NCBI GenBank assembly: GCA_000750105.3
Contig: JPHH03000051.1
Coordinates: 62,001 to 126,000 of the forward strand
Reading direction: 5' to 3'
Length of the DNA stretch: 64,000 nt
Source of the DNA: Tolypocladium sp. Sup5 PDA-1
Taxonomy: Eukaryota; Ascomycota; Sordariomycetes; Hypocreales; Ophiocordycipitaceae
In this document: positions 31,107-42,447 of the stretch, in pieces
How the letters are laid out: every line of letters begins with the position of its first letter
Position numbering within the stretch: the first letter of the stretch is position 1
Notes under the pieces: generated by a model
The model's input: only the letters and a program-made list of their open reading frames with translations
Told to the model about the DNA's origin: nothing
Databases searched by the model: none
Translations under genes and position numbers: made by a program

Positions 31107-31478
31107 TTACATGGCTGTGTTGGGAAAATCAGCCTCACCAGATCGCATTGTCCCACCGTAGGCATAGTTGTCTTCATGAAGAGTTTCCATGAATGACTTG
31201 ATCTTGTCAGACACGCGCTGAAGACCAGTCGCTGGTCTATGTTTCGGCAGGCATCTCCACATAATACCAGCGAACCCACGGCTATTGACATCTCCACCAG
31301 CCTCAACCACCCAATCGCTGGCCGTCCTCGCATCGCAACGGTCGGCTCGGATGTCGGATCCAGACTGGCGGTGCTGGTTCGTGCTGGCTCGCCATGTGCC
31401 CGGCGTCGGAGTCCACAGGCTCAACCCAGCTTCGCATCGTCGACAGAAGCTCGCCAGAGTCACGAGTAGCCACGCCAT
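31107..31478 (-). CDS. Possible small secreted protein
   Basis: A 123-residue minus-strand frame begins MAWLLVTLASF, a short hydrophobic start that could be a signal peptide, followed by four cysteines and no recognisable domain. The frame lies between the aldolase and the permease, both on the other strand. It has no introns and no family resemblance that I can see. It may be chance. Confidence 0.25.
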   Translation of the reverse strand: MAWLLVTLASFCRRCEAGLSLWTPTPGTWRASTNQHRQSGSDIRADRCDARTASDWVVEAGGDVNSRGFAGIMWRCLPKHRPATGLQRVSDKIKSFMETLHEDNYAYGGTMRSGEADFPNTAM

Positions 31479-31819
31479 GCGACAACCTCGTGAACTGTTG
31501 CCGATGAGGCGCCCCCCTCTACAAGTTCATGCACTCGCTTATCCCCCCTGTTGCTGCAAATCCGGAGACGCCCCACGGAGACCCCAGATTCCCCAGTGTG
31601 GGATGCCCCAGAACAAGTTGCTCTAGTGTGCCTTTGATAAACAGGATAAATATCCATCGCAACCTCGCATCGCTGCTGACTGCGGGACCCTGTTGGCATT
31701 GAAGCAGCACGCCCCATACCCCTTTCAAAGAGATCATCGCAGGCCCGGCGATCTGAGCCTGTAGCCCACAGAAGACCCATCACAAGGTTTGTCGTCTCGC
31801 GAATGAACAGCAACACAAA

Positions 31820-33860
31820 ATGGGTGGCTTCCGCGCTGTCGAGGATCGGCCGACGCCAAAGGAGGTGTACAATTGGCGGTTGTACATTGAGGCCGGCATC
31901 ATCGCAACTGGCTCACTCCTGTAAGACGTTCTGCTAAGTTTGTAGAGGCTTGCGTCTTAATTCTGACAACGCGGCAGCTTTGGGTACGATTCGGCCTTTG
32001 TCGGCACCACCATAGCTCGAGAAAGCTTCAAGACCGACTTTAGCATCAACAAGAACGACGCGGCGGACATCTCAAGTAATATTACCTCGGCTTTCCAGGC
32101 AGGTGCCTTCTTTGGGGCCATCTTTTGCTTTCTCCGTAAGTGCGTTCGCCCTCCGAGAAAGGCATTTGAAGTTAATCGAGTCTACAGTCACCGAAAAGGT
32201 TGGTCGAAAGTGGGCTCTCCAGGCCAACGTCGTCGTCTTCCTCATCGGCGCCATCCTCATGATCGCCGCAACTCACCAGTTATCTTATATCTGTTAGTCA
32301 CATCAGCCCATTTGCGGTTATCGCGAGAGAATTATGGCTGATACTCCTTTAGACGCGGGGCGGGTCCTGACTGGCATCGCGTGCGGAGCAATCACGGCAA
32401 CGGTACCGAGCTACATTGCCGAGCTGTCCATCGTCTCAATCCGGGGCATCTTGACCGGCCTCTTTGAAGTTGCCTACCAGATCGGGTCGCTGGTCGGCTT
32501 TTGGATCAACTACGGCATCAACCAGAACATGGATACGAAGTCCACAGCCAGCTGGAGAGTTCCCATGGCTGTCCAGGTCATTCCCGCTGGGGTTCTTTTC
32601 ATCGGAGGGTTCTTCCTGCATGAGAGTCCGCTCTGGCTAATGCGAAAGAGCCGCGAGGAGGATGCGACCAAGGCTCTCGAGAGTCTCCGAAAGCTACCGC
32701 GTGATCACCAATGTCAGTGCGACCTATCGAAAATGAGTAATAGAGTACAGCGCTGACGTTCATGACTCCAGACCTCCAGGAGGATCTGCAGATGATCCGT
32801 GACAGACTAACTGACGAGGCTCGTGTTGCGGCCAAGTATGGAACTGGCTCCTGGGCTTTCTTCCGGGGCGCCTTGCATGAGCTCTCTCACAAGGGCATGT
32901 GGAACCGTGTCCTTCTAGTCTTCTGCTCGTTCGCTCTGCAGAACATGTCTGGTGCCGCTGCCATAAACTACTACTCTCCCACCCTCTTCGGCTCTTTAGG
33001 AATCAGCGACGTTGCCCTCTATACCGGCATTTACGGTCTGGTCAAAGGTAAATGTTCTATAAAACCCCCTCTTGGGCTCATTTCACTTACAATATTTCAG
33101 CCGTGGCGTCAATCATCTTCTATGGTGCGCTCATTGACAAGTGGGGACGGCGAAATCCAACCATTGTCTCATCTGTCATGTGCTCTGTTTGCCTTTGGAT
33201 TGTCGGAGCTTACGTTAAGATCGGGCACCCTGCCGATATCATTGCCGCTGGGAAGGACCTATCTCCCTCGACAGCTGCCGGCGGCAAGGCTGCGACAGCC
33301 ATGATTATGATTTACTCCGTCTTGTAAGTTGTTTACCCTCCATTAATTCTTCCTCTAAGATCGCCGCTAAATAAGGGGCTTTTTAGCTGGTCGTTTGGCC
33401 TCAATGGTATTCCCTGGATCGTCTCAGCCGAAATCTTCCCTGGAGCTCTGCGCAACCTCACTGGTACTTGGGCTGCTCTTGTGCAATGGTATGTGATTCC
33501 AGTTCACTCTAGGGTCTACATGATAGCTAACACGGTTGTACAGGCTCACCCAATTCGCCATCACGAAGGCCTTACCCTATATCTTCAAGTCTTTTGGCTA
33601 CGGGACATGGTTCTTCTTTGCCTGCTGGATGATTCTTGCCTCCATCTGGGCTTTCATTTTCTTGCCTGAAACGAAGGGCCGGACCCTTGACGAGATGGAC
33701 GTGATTTTGTAAGTTTCCTGGCGAACGCTACCTGTGAATTTCAGCAACTAACCACTGTCTTTATAGCGGCTACACACAGGACCGACCACTGCAGCCTGAT
33801 GATTCGAATTCACTCAAGCGTTCAGAAAAGGTTAGTTCAACTGAGCATGCAGAGGGGTAG
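31820..33860 (+). CDS. MFS sugar/quinate permease (SP family)
   Basis: Nine exons (31820-31920, 31978-32135, 32188-32292, 32353-32712, 32772-33047, 33101-33323, 33387-33488, 33544-33708, 33767-33860) join exactly to 527 residues. The sugar-porter signatures are present: FGYDSAFVGT after TM1, EKVGRKWALQ, YAGRVLTGIACGAITATVPS, YIAELSIVSIRG and GFFLHESPLWLMRKSR. ALIDKWGRRNP, GIPWIVSAEIFPGALRN and LPETKGRTLDEMD complete the set. The N-terminal RPTPKEVYNWRLY resembles quinate permeases of the QutD/qa-y type. It probably imports a sugar, sugar acid or quinate across the plasma membrane in symport with protons. With the upstream aldolase and Zn2Cys6 regulator it forms a small catabolic group. All introns are 51-63 bp GT-AG. 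The gene looks fully intact. Confidence 0.92.
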
Positions 33861-33985
33861 TAGTGTTCAAACGTATTCAGAGGTTCATTCTGCAGGCCTA
33901 GTACGATAAATCTATAAGCTAGGTATAGTGGGTAAATGTATGTCAAGATATGTGGCCTGATATCCTTGAAGGCAATCAATTCTGT

Positions 33986-34870
33986 TTACTTGAATACCTT
34001 TTCCCCCTTCATAAGGGCTGCGCAGATCAAGCATATTGAGCCAGCGGCAATTATTGGCACATACGAGAGCTGAATGGCCCGCGTGATTCCCTTGATGGCC
34101 AGAGACCTCTTCTCCGGGGTAGATGAGTTCATCAGTTCGCTGGCGATTCCAGCAATAGCGTCCGCAATTTGGCCGGCCGAGGCTTCGGGGAATACCTTGA
34201 CCAAGGCCTGCTGTGAATAGTTGATGAAAATTGCACCTGACATTCCAGTGCCGAAAACAATGCCCAGCATCTGGCCGTAAGTCATGAAGCCGACACTGTA
34301 AGCAATCTCAGAGGGCTTAGCCTTCATCTGGGAGATTGCGAACCTGGCTTGGCAGAAGCACTCGACACCAGTGCCCAGGATGGTGGTATAGCCGTAGACC
34401 TGGGCGTTGCTCGTATTTTCGTCCACTGTATCTGTATATGCACGCCAGTGGAAGGGTCCTTTGAAGCCAGTAGTTATTGGTAAGCTTGGTTGTCACTTAC
34501 AGAGGAGGACACCACCGCTGAGTTCAAGAACTGCACCAGCAATGTACCAGGGATAGTAGTAGCTCGTGCTCCCCATGTAGAGGAATAATGAAGAAAGCAG
34601 GGCCGCTACACTCAAAGCCCACTGCAGTAGTTCAGTTGGTTAGTTCAAAATCGATATCTGTAGTAGTTTTGTTGCGAGACGGTACCTTTACTCCATGGAC
34701 AGACCGCGGCGACTTGGACTCGTCATCGTTGCTGGGAGTCAGGTCCGTGTGTGGGACGGCGGAGTGTTGCTGGCATCGGAGGCCGACCCAGGCTCGACAA
34801 AGCCCTTTTTCTCAGGATATTGAGAGCACTGGGGAACATTCGTGGTGGCAGTAGTAGAACAGTTTGTGTG
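33986..34870 (-). pseudogene. DHA2-type MFS drug transporter with internal deletion and frameshift
   Basis: The minus strand encodes both ends of a 14-helix drug:H+ antiporter with the middle missing. The N-terminal cytosolic region (EKKGFVEPGSASDASN, then in the next frame DDESKSPRSVHGVK) leads across an intron (34622-34685) into WALSVAALLSSLFLY, the start of TM1. At about 34575 this runs straight into MGSTSYYYPWYIAGAVL, which belongs to a helix near the C-terminus. The rest is a normal C-terminal third across a second intron (34432-34500): TVDENTSNAQVYGY, GTGVECFCQARFAISQM and a closing helix before KGEKVFK. Family members are about 550-600 residues, so roughly 300 are lost. A one-base shift near 34740 also separates the N-terminal pieces. 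It cannot transport in this form. It lies 125 bp from the intact permease, tail to tail. Confidence 0.8.
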
Positions 34871-35584
34871 AAATGGGTTCAATGCACACTGCTTATGTTT
34901 ATGGTGACTCTTGGGAGTCTTGGCTGCCCAGCGCTCCCACACCGGGTCCGAACAGGAACCAATTATACCCTATTCTTGTGCGCCCAGCTACACTAATCGG
35001 CAACGGAGACATAGCTGCGTTTGTAGCTCGGACCACGAGCCGAAAGAAATCCCTTCATGGTGCCGGAGTGCAAGAAGACTGGAAGCCGGATGGTGCGTCG
35101 GGTCGTCCCGTCTGAATGCCGGAATCCATAATGCGCCCAAGACAAGGTTTGCGTCGGGTCCTCCCGACAATTTGCTTACACAATCCCGACCGCATCCCGA
35201 TACGTAGACGATCAACCCGAGACAAGATCCTTGGGTCTCCCAACGCCACGATCTGGCAGGACAAGGGTCGCTAGGCTCGCTACCCCTGGTGCCCTGGAAA
35301 GACACATTCGCACTGTGAGTCTGTCACAGTGGGACCACCATTCCACTGCAACATCGTGTATTGCAAGCGACTCGACATTGGTTACAGGTTACAACTGTTT
35401 GCCGCATTCGTATTGATCGAGCGATTGTCAGCTGTTTCATGTAGGAGATACGTGGTGTGTTGGACACCGGTCACTGGATTCAGGCAAGGGTGACCAGAAC
35501 ATCGACGTTGGCGTTCACGGCTACTGGAACACGTCTTGGACACTCTAGCAAATGGACAATAGTGCCTGAAGATGTACCAACAAC
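34871..35584. other. Gene-free stretch
   Basis: No coding sequence recognised between the transporter relic and the NRPS scrap. A repeated GTCGGGTCSTCCCG-like segment occurs at about 35096-35110 and 35153-35170. Confidence 0.4.
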
Positions 35585-35930
35585 CAATCGAATTCACGAA
35601 TGTTGAGATTACGGTAAGCCCCTTGCACATTCATGAGTAAGCGAGACTCATGTACTAAACTCCTGCCGTAGTGTACCCATGCCCCCATGGGCAGGCTGAG
35701 TTTCTCAAACAGGGCGACCGAGACGAGCAGGTGTGGCATTTGATGGCTGTTCGACCTATGGAAACCACCACGCCTCAGGCATGGCTAGACTCGATGGCAG
35801 AACTCACAAAAGTGAACGATATTCTCCGAACGTCCTGGATCTGCGGGGAAGCGGAGACTGGGTAGGTGTCGTCCTCGGGTCAAGCAAGCTTTAAGTCGTC
35901 CACCAGGATATAAGGATATTTGTTTGTTTG
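35585..35930 (+). pseudogene. NRPS condensation-domain fragment
   Basis: From 35672 the plus strand reads VYPCPHGQAEFLKQGDRDEQ, then VWHLMAVRP, WLDSMAELTKVNDILRTSWI and, one frame over, DWVGVVLGSSKL. This order matches the beginning of a nonribosomal peptide synthetase condensation domain (VYPCTPMQxxFL at the start, DILRTxW after it). A short upstream piece ending at a GTAAGC donor (35614) and a CCGTAG acceptor (35669-35671) suggests one intron. A TGA interrupts the upstream piece, a frameshift follows at about 35840, and no HHxxxDG or other downstream domain is found. The fragment ends close to the LINE element. NRPS genes run to many kilobases, so this is only a scrap of one module. Confidence 0.6.
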
Positions 35931-36859
35931 TGTATTTTCCGTCCAGCGGCTGTTAGGCCGCTCAGGTCCCCGCGAGGGGGCACAGGACGTGCTGAGCTAC
36001 TGGAAGTCTATAGTCTACTACATCGATACAGGTTGTAGTGGGGCAGCCTACAAAACGCCTAAGCGAAATGAGAACCCCTCCGCGTTATCTGCTCCGCCGT
36101 AAAATGTAAACAAAACCAACATCTAGTATTTCATCGGCTCTAAGGCGCTCTTTGTTGAGCCTGTTGCCCGTTAGCGGGACGTTCAGGCGCGACAGCTATG
36201 CTGTCTTTCTAATTGGTCTGTAAGAGACCGTTGCCGGAGATTGCGAAGCGCAACCTTAACTAACCCGGGCGGATAAAGGGTGGTGCAATACCCTCCGCCT
36301 CGCCGTGGCGAGAGAAGAGTTTAGATAAAGGAAAGGAAGGGAGAGGGAAAGGTATAGTCGCCTAGTAGCGAGGGCAAACTGTTCTAAAGAAGGAGCTCGC
36401 CTTCGCTAGCTTGACGAACTAGTCGAAGTCTCTGCCTATTGCACGGTTAACTGCCGTAGTCGGTGAGGGTGCAAGCCTTATCCGATACCGCGGCAGGATC
36501 TTCCTGCAATAGAAGAGATATTTAGGTTCTTTACGTCGACTATATAAGTACGTTAAACGCGCGTTATCGTGGTTGAATCTCTCGTGGTAGTTAGCAAAGT
36601 CCCTATAATAGGTTCTAGCTGCGAGCAGATAGTAGAGTAGAGGTCGGGAGAGTGCGAGTTTAGGCGGATAGCTAGTTATAGGCTTAAGGCCTAGGGCTCT
36701 ATACTATTCGGGTGTAGATGCTTCTTACTAGGCTTTAAATGCGTCTTTAGGCTACTATCTAGCGGCCTTGCGTAGATATGCTAGTATCGGGAGAGCACCT
36801 ATAGGCTCGGGTTAACAGGTTCCTGCCTTTGCTAAGGCATCTGCCTACTCGTTGCCTTA

Positions 36860-39800
36860 GATATTAGTGTGGCCGGGGATCTAGTGGACCTCTATGGCAT
36901 TATATTCTACGGCTAGAGCTTGGAATTTAAGGAAGACTTCCTAGGAGGAGTTGGATAGTATGCCTCTTAGGCACGTTGCGGCTGCGAGGTTGTCGAGGCA
37001 TACGATGATTCGTTCTGGGTCGGGGAGGCTTAGAGCGGTACGTAGTCCCTCTAAAGCGCCTTTTGCTTCGGCATCGAAGACCTTAGCAGGGCCGAGGCGG
37101 CCGCTGCCGCTTAGGACGGTGAGTCCGTTTCGATATATAATATAGCTATATCCGGCGGCTCCCTCTAAGGAGAGCGATCCGTCTGAATAGACGACCGGGG
37201 TCTATAGGCTCACTAACCGAAGCTAGTCTCGGAACTCTATCGCTAACTCGTCTTTAGAGGCGGTTTAAAGGGGCTATTGCTATCCGTCGTAGAATCTGCG
37301 TAGGAGTAGGGCGGGTCTCGCGTAACTAGGAAATAGCTCGTCGGCGCGCCGTAATCTAGTTCGGAAGCTTTATCGCGGTACTTAGTACTTCCGTTTAATC
37401 GTCCTATATATAATAGGGGCTTTTGGCAGAACTATTCGCTTCGTAAGCGGGTGGGCTTTGTCTAGAGACTTGAGGCGGGCGGCGAAGTATATCCGACGCG
37501 CCTCGAGTAGTTACGGGACCGGTGGTATACCTACCTTACGGTATAGGGCGTTAAGAGGCGTCGTCCTCTAGACTAGTAGAATAGCCCGCATAGATACGTT
37601 AAGCGACTTGCTTATCCTCCGTATAAGTTATTATATCCTTAATAGACCCTCCTTAGTCGGCTATATCTATCGCGGGCAGGTTATACTAGGGTACTATGCC
37701 TCTACTCCGTAGAGTAGTACTAGTTCGATATAGGCATGGACGGCTCTTCGCACGGCGCTCGGGAGAGGGCTATATTTAGTATTTGCTAATCCTCTAAGGT
37801 AGTAGGCCATAGCTTACGCTTTAGCCGTCTACTTCTTGACATAGATCTTAAAAGTTAATGTACTATCTAGCTAGATACCTAGCTACCGTATGCTACGTTT
37901 GGGTTGCTTTTCTATATCGCTATGAAAGACCGGCGGCGCGGCTTTAGGGGTAGTTCGGGAGAAGTATATGACTTTAGTCTTCTTTAGGTCGAAAGCTATC
38001 CCGTTCGCCGCGCCCTACGTTATGAGTTCGTAGACGTAGTATAAAGCTTTAATAGCGGTCTTATCTAGAGTTTTGCCTATATATAAGATACTAGTGTCGT
38101 CTATATAGCTAAAGTATCCCTTTGAGTTGCCTAGGCGGTAGATCGGCTCCGTATATAGTAGGAAGAGTATAAGCGAGACCGGCGATCCTTAAGGTAGGCC
38201 GTACTATAGGGGTAATAAAGGTATTGTAATATCCTAGTAGCGCACGCGGGCCGACCGGTCGTGCATGAAAGATCTAACCTATCGAGTAAGGTTTAGAGGC
38301 TATCCCTGCTCTCGGAGCCAGAGGATAAGCCTATTGCGGAGAACTATATCGAAAGCGCCTTGGATATCTATAGTTACTAACGTAGCGACTTATTTATGGG
38401 CGAAGGCCTCTTCGATATCGTATATTAGGGCGGCCACGAGGTTAACGGCGGACCGTTTCGGCAATGCTCTAGCTTACTGCGGGTATAGTACGCTATAGTA
38501 GATAGAAGCCTATGCTAGGCGACGCGCGATTAGCCGTTCGAGGCCCTTGCTAAGGCAGGATAGAAGGGAGATAGGCTACTAAGCGCGGGGCGTCGAGAGG
38601 TCTCTCCGTCCTGGCTTTGCGATCATGACCACTTCTGCTTCTCTAAATAGCTTCGGGTAGTAGCCGGTAGTGAGGTAGCCCTTATATAGCCGGTGGATAA
38701 GATATCTAATCGCGTGCTAGACGGTATAGAGCATTTTAACCGTGATATTATTAAAGCCCGGGGAAGTATTTCCTATATGTAGGGTAGCGTCGTGGACTTC
38801 TTCCTATAAGATATACTAAGTGAAAGGGATTATCCTTTCCGTATCGATAGGTATCTACGGATCTATTATATTATCTTCTACGGTACGGCGTTCGAGCGTC
38901 GCCTATCGTAAGGCGTTAGCTTTGTCTAGCTACGTCTTATAGACTATATCGTCTACCTATAGAGGAGGTGGTTAGAAAGCACCCGGTAACCTTAGCTAAC
39001 GGACTACTTTAAAAACGGAGGCGCTATTAGTGAAGCTATTAATTAGGTTACGCTAGTAGAGCTGTTTAGCTCGGCGCATGACTTTCTAGAAGTCTCTCTT
39101 TATAATCTAAACCTCTTGATTAAATCCGAGAGGGTATACTCTCCTAAACGCGCGGTATTCTACTACGGTAAGTGCGTATTCTTCCGTTTACTAAGGCGCA
39201 CTATGTGTTCCCTTACGAATAGGTCGGCCGGCGGCCTTAGCTATAGATTAAAGAAGACCTATGAGCGCCGAGGCTAGGGCATCTAGCTCATAGGGGGTCG
39301 CTACTATAGCCAGGATAGCCGCTGCCCTAGATTCGACCATTTCGATGAAGCGCTTTAGGTCGTCGTCGGAGCTAAGGCAGACTTTCCTTATTAACGAGGG
39401 GATAGGAATAAGCTCCGGTAGTGTAACGCTGAGCGTAAAGTGGTCGGAGCTAGTGGCTAAATGGTCTTCTACGATAGCATTGGCTAGAGGTATATTAGAG
39501 AAGGCGAGGTCTATCGTATTGCTATATAGATTTATCGGGATATCGATAGGATTAAGCAAGCTTAGACTATTATCTAATGCCCACGAGGCTATATCTTTGC
39601 TACGGCCCTCGAGCCAGCTAGTCTGCTAATTATAGTGCTTAGCGTTAAAGTCGCCTACTACCAGGCACTTATCCGGCGGAGCCTACTAAAGCAGTATGTC
39701 TAGTACTTCGTCGTAGAACGGTTACCGGTAGAAGTTTGCTATTATAATATTATTGATAGTGAGCTAGAGAATATCACGGGTTGCCGCAGGCCTCTTTTAG

Positions 39801-40060
39801 TCTACTATTAGACTAGGTCTACGTCGAACATAGGTTATGACTCTCGGCCGGGTGCTATTATTGACCTAGCTATCGACTAGGGAGAAGGTATCGTAGGCAG
39901 GATAGGTTTTAGTAATATATCGTCCGTCCTTAGTTTCGGTCTATGGCTCCTATAGTAAGACTATATTATATTATTCGGAGTCGGCGAGGGCAAGGGTATA
40001 GTCATATACTAGCGAAATCTTACCTACGTTAGCTTAGAAAACTCATAGGGTCTTCTTATC
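36860..40060 (-). pseudogene. LINE ORF2 remnant (endonuclease, reverse transcriptase, RNase H)
   Basis: Endonuclease motifs are visible as LVVGDFNAKH near 39640-39665 and ATSSDHFTLSVTLPE near 39410-39460. The reverse transcriptase core is FSYIDDTSILYIGKTLDKT around 38060-38115. An RNase H domain is clear at about 36860-37200, with VVYSDGSLSLEGAAGY, VFDAEAKGALEGL and a HWIPGHTNIQGNEQADALAK-like block in which the Trp and Gln codons read as stops. The domain order EN-RT-RNase H is typical of Tad1-clade elements of ascomycetes. Many nonsense codons make it non-functional. Confidence 0.85.
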
Positions 40061-40299
40061 GCTTTAGTTTACGCGGGGGTATCTTATTATAGAGATAGCG
40101 TTATAGGGCTAATGCGTCGCTTCTTTAAGGGAGAGGCGGGTCTGGGTTCGTCGTCCTCGCTTTAGGGCTAAGGTATCGTAGCTACTATAATATATAACGG
40201 GGATATAGTTCTAGTCGAGCTTAGGACCGAGGTTACGCTTTCGCCTCGTGACCTATTGTCTCGATGCTCTATTTCCGGGTCGTCGGGCTAAGTGGTGCT

Positions 40300-41904
40300 A
40301 GTTGCCTTAGAGTTAGTGCTATTATCGTAGAGGCGTTCCTCTACTTCGGGAGAATGCGACCTAATATACCCGGGGGGACGGGGTAGCGATCCGGCGGGAT
40401 ATCGCTTAGGCTATTTAGGCTATGCGCTAGGCTTAGCCCGCTTACTCTACTACGTAGATAGCTAGGCACCTAACTATCGGACGAGGATTTTCTCTTCCTT
40501 AGTAAGGCGGCGGAATATGCTATAGGATCGCTTCGGACGCGTAGGGCATTTCGAGAACTCTATAGTATAAGGGCCGAGGTAGTTTGCGTACTACTCAGGG
40601 ACCGTGTAGGCTTCGCTACTATAGCTATTCTTTCCATAGCGCTTATAGGACGGTTGTCGGTCGTAGCTATATCGAGTATGAAAGTCCTAGCACTTGTCGC
40701 ACTAGCTAGGCATGCTTAGTTTATCGATATATCGGGCGAGTTAGCTAGAGCCGAAGAGTCTCTACGGTCTCTACGTAGGTTCGAGGAAGGATATAATAAG
40801 TATCTTACTCAGAAGGTCATTCGTATCGTGCCGGCTAGCGCGGATGCTAATAGGTATGCACCCGGTCTAGCAGGCGATCTCGTCTTTAACGGCTATATTA
40901 TAGTTGACTTCGTTCCCCTATAGGTCTATAAGTCTACGGGGGTAGTTAGACACGACATACGTGAACCATTTCTAGCTAACTTCTACGGACGCCGCATCTA
41001 GATCTTCCGACCATTCCGACTATCGCTAGACGATAAGGTCTCTTATAGCAGCATCCGTTATCTGGATAGCCTATCCCGAATTCACCTTAAAGGCAGCCGG
41101 AACCCGGTGTAGGTTAATGCCGACTTTAGCGGCGATGTGGGTCCGGATTATATAGCTACTATGGTCTCTCGCCGGTGCTCCGGCCTCGAGTCACACGAAG
41201 ACCCGGAGGTCTTCCTTAGGTGGGGCGGGGATCGGTCGTCCCTGGAGACGGGAAGTTGATTATTATAGTCGTTATTACTGCGGGGCTATAGCAGCAGCGG
41301 TCGTGTAGCCCCCGGGGGGGTAGTTTATTATACGGCCGGCGGCGATACTGCTATACGTTAGCGCGGGCGCTGACTTAAGGTTAGAGAGTGCTTAGCTCCA
41401 AAAGTTAAGAAAGCTACTAGAGAATTAACCTACAAAGCTATGTTCGAGTCTAGACGTGAATTATTTCGTAGTCTATTTAAATAATTCGCAGAAGGCTCGG
41501 AAGACCGTTAATTTCGCATTATAGGCCTTTATTTATTTACGGGCAAGCCTATTGGCCGCTTCACAAATAGAGACCGGCTAGAGGTTAACGGACTCGGCGG
41601 AGACGGGCCGGATCGGGGTAGCTTTATACTACGCTCCTTCCGTGGCGGCAGCTTTGGAGAGTCGAACGAGGGGCGAGGACGGCGTCTACGTAGGCCGCCG
41701 AAGCGCATATGAGACACTAATAGGACGGCTCACAACCGGGGAACTGTTTCGGAGCAGGGATGCACGAGCTAGCCCAGCGAGATTAGGCGGGGTATAGATA
41801 CCTAGATCAAAGGGATCTGAAGAGGCATGCGAGCTAGTCGTGGCAGATGCCATGGCCGCTGCCGGAGCCTGCGCAAAGCGCGGCCGCAACGATTTAAGGT
41901 GCAC
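40300..41904 (-). pseudogene. LINE ORF1 (gag-like) remnant
   Basis: The 5' part has a short open frame from about 41840 beginning MASATTSSHASSDPFDLGIY, rich in Ser, Pro and Ala like Tad1 ORF1 leaders. It continues past stop codons at expected Gln and Trp positions. Near 40680-40710 a CDKC-x3-FH segment resembles a zinc knuckle with its tryptophans changed to stops. ORF1 products bind the element RNA. Only fragments remain readable. Confidence 0.6.
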
Positions 41905-41930
41905 TTATTAGTCGAATTAGTGTAAAATTA

Positions 41931-42447
41931 AGCTACTTTCTTAACAATCGCATGCCAAGAAAGTAAGAATACAAGGAAGGATGAGGATATAAGGATAGTA
42001 GTGTACGCGGTATACTACAGGGTAGCTTGGAGGGGGAGGGGGCGTTGGAGCTACACCTGCGAGGAGGTGATCGTTTTGAGCTTTTCTTGGGTACAATAGG
42101 CATGTCCTGCTGAAATACAAAGACTTTTGCTAGAGGTGGCGCTTGTTGAAGTTCTGTTTCATATATGTAGTCTTCGTACACCCTTCAGAGCTTGTCCTCG
42201 ATGCGCTAAGGGGTAGAGATGTGAGTCGAATGCAAGAAACGTCGTGGACTACGGTTATTAGGGGGCGTGTTCTCGGGCATCTACGACTGCCTTGAGAAGC
42301 TAGGTGCACCGTGAATACAAGATGACATTTGTGTATTAGTATTGCTCACCTCTAACATGTCTATCGTACCAATGGTCATGCATGAGGACATGGAGAGAAG
42401 CAGCCGCAAACCCTGAATTTCTCTTCACCTCCCCAATAACACCTTTC
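41931..42447. other. Intergenic, downstream of the S41 gene
   Basis: No gene recognised. This is the flank between the LINE 5' end and the 3' end of the minus-strand peptidase gene. Confidence 0.4.

Larger units (their letters stand above)
36110..41930 (-). mobile_element. RIP-degraded Tad1-like non-LTR (LINE) retrotransposon
   Basis: About 5.8 kb of minus-strand element, 5' end near 41930 and 3' end near 36110. In order it shows a gag-like ORF1, an apurinic-type endonuclease, a reverse transcriptase with YIDD (38096-38107) and an RNase H. Conserved residues can be followed through all of these, but glutamine and tryptophan codons are replaced throughout by TAA and TAG. That is the C-to-T pattern expected from repeat-induced point mutation acting on CpA. 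No frame stays open over more than about 100 codons. Exact ends are uncertain: I could not see target-site duplications or a clean poly-A or short-repeat 3' tail. The element separates the NRPS and transporter relics from the S41 peptidase gene. Confidence 0.85.

Noticed and set aside
36951..37145. Plus-strand short frames in the LINE
   Set aside because: They are antisense to the RNase H domain of the minus-strand element.
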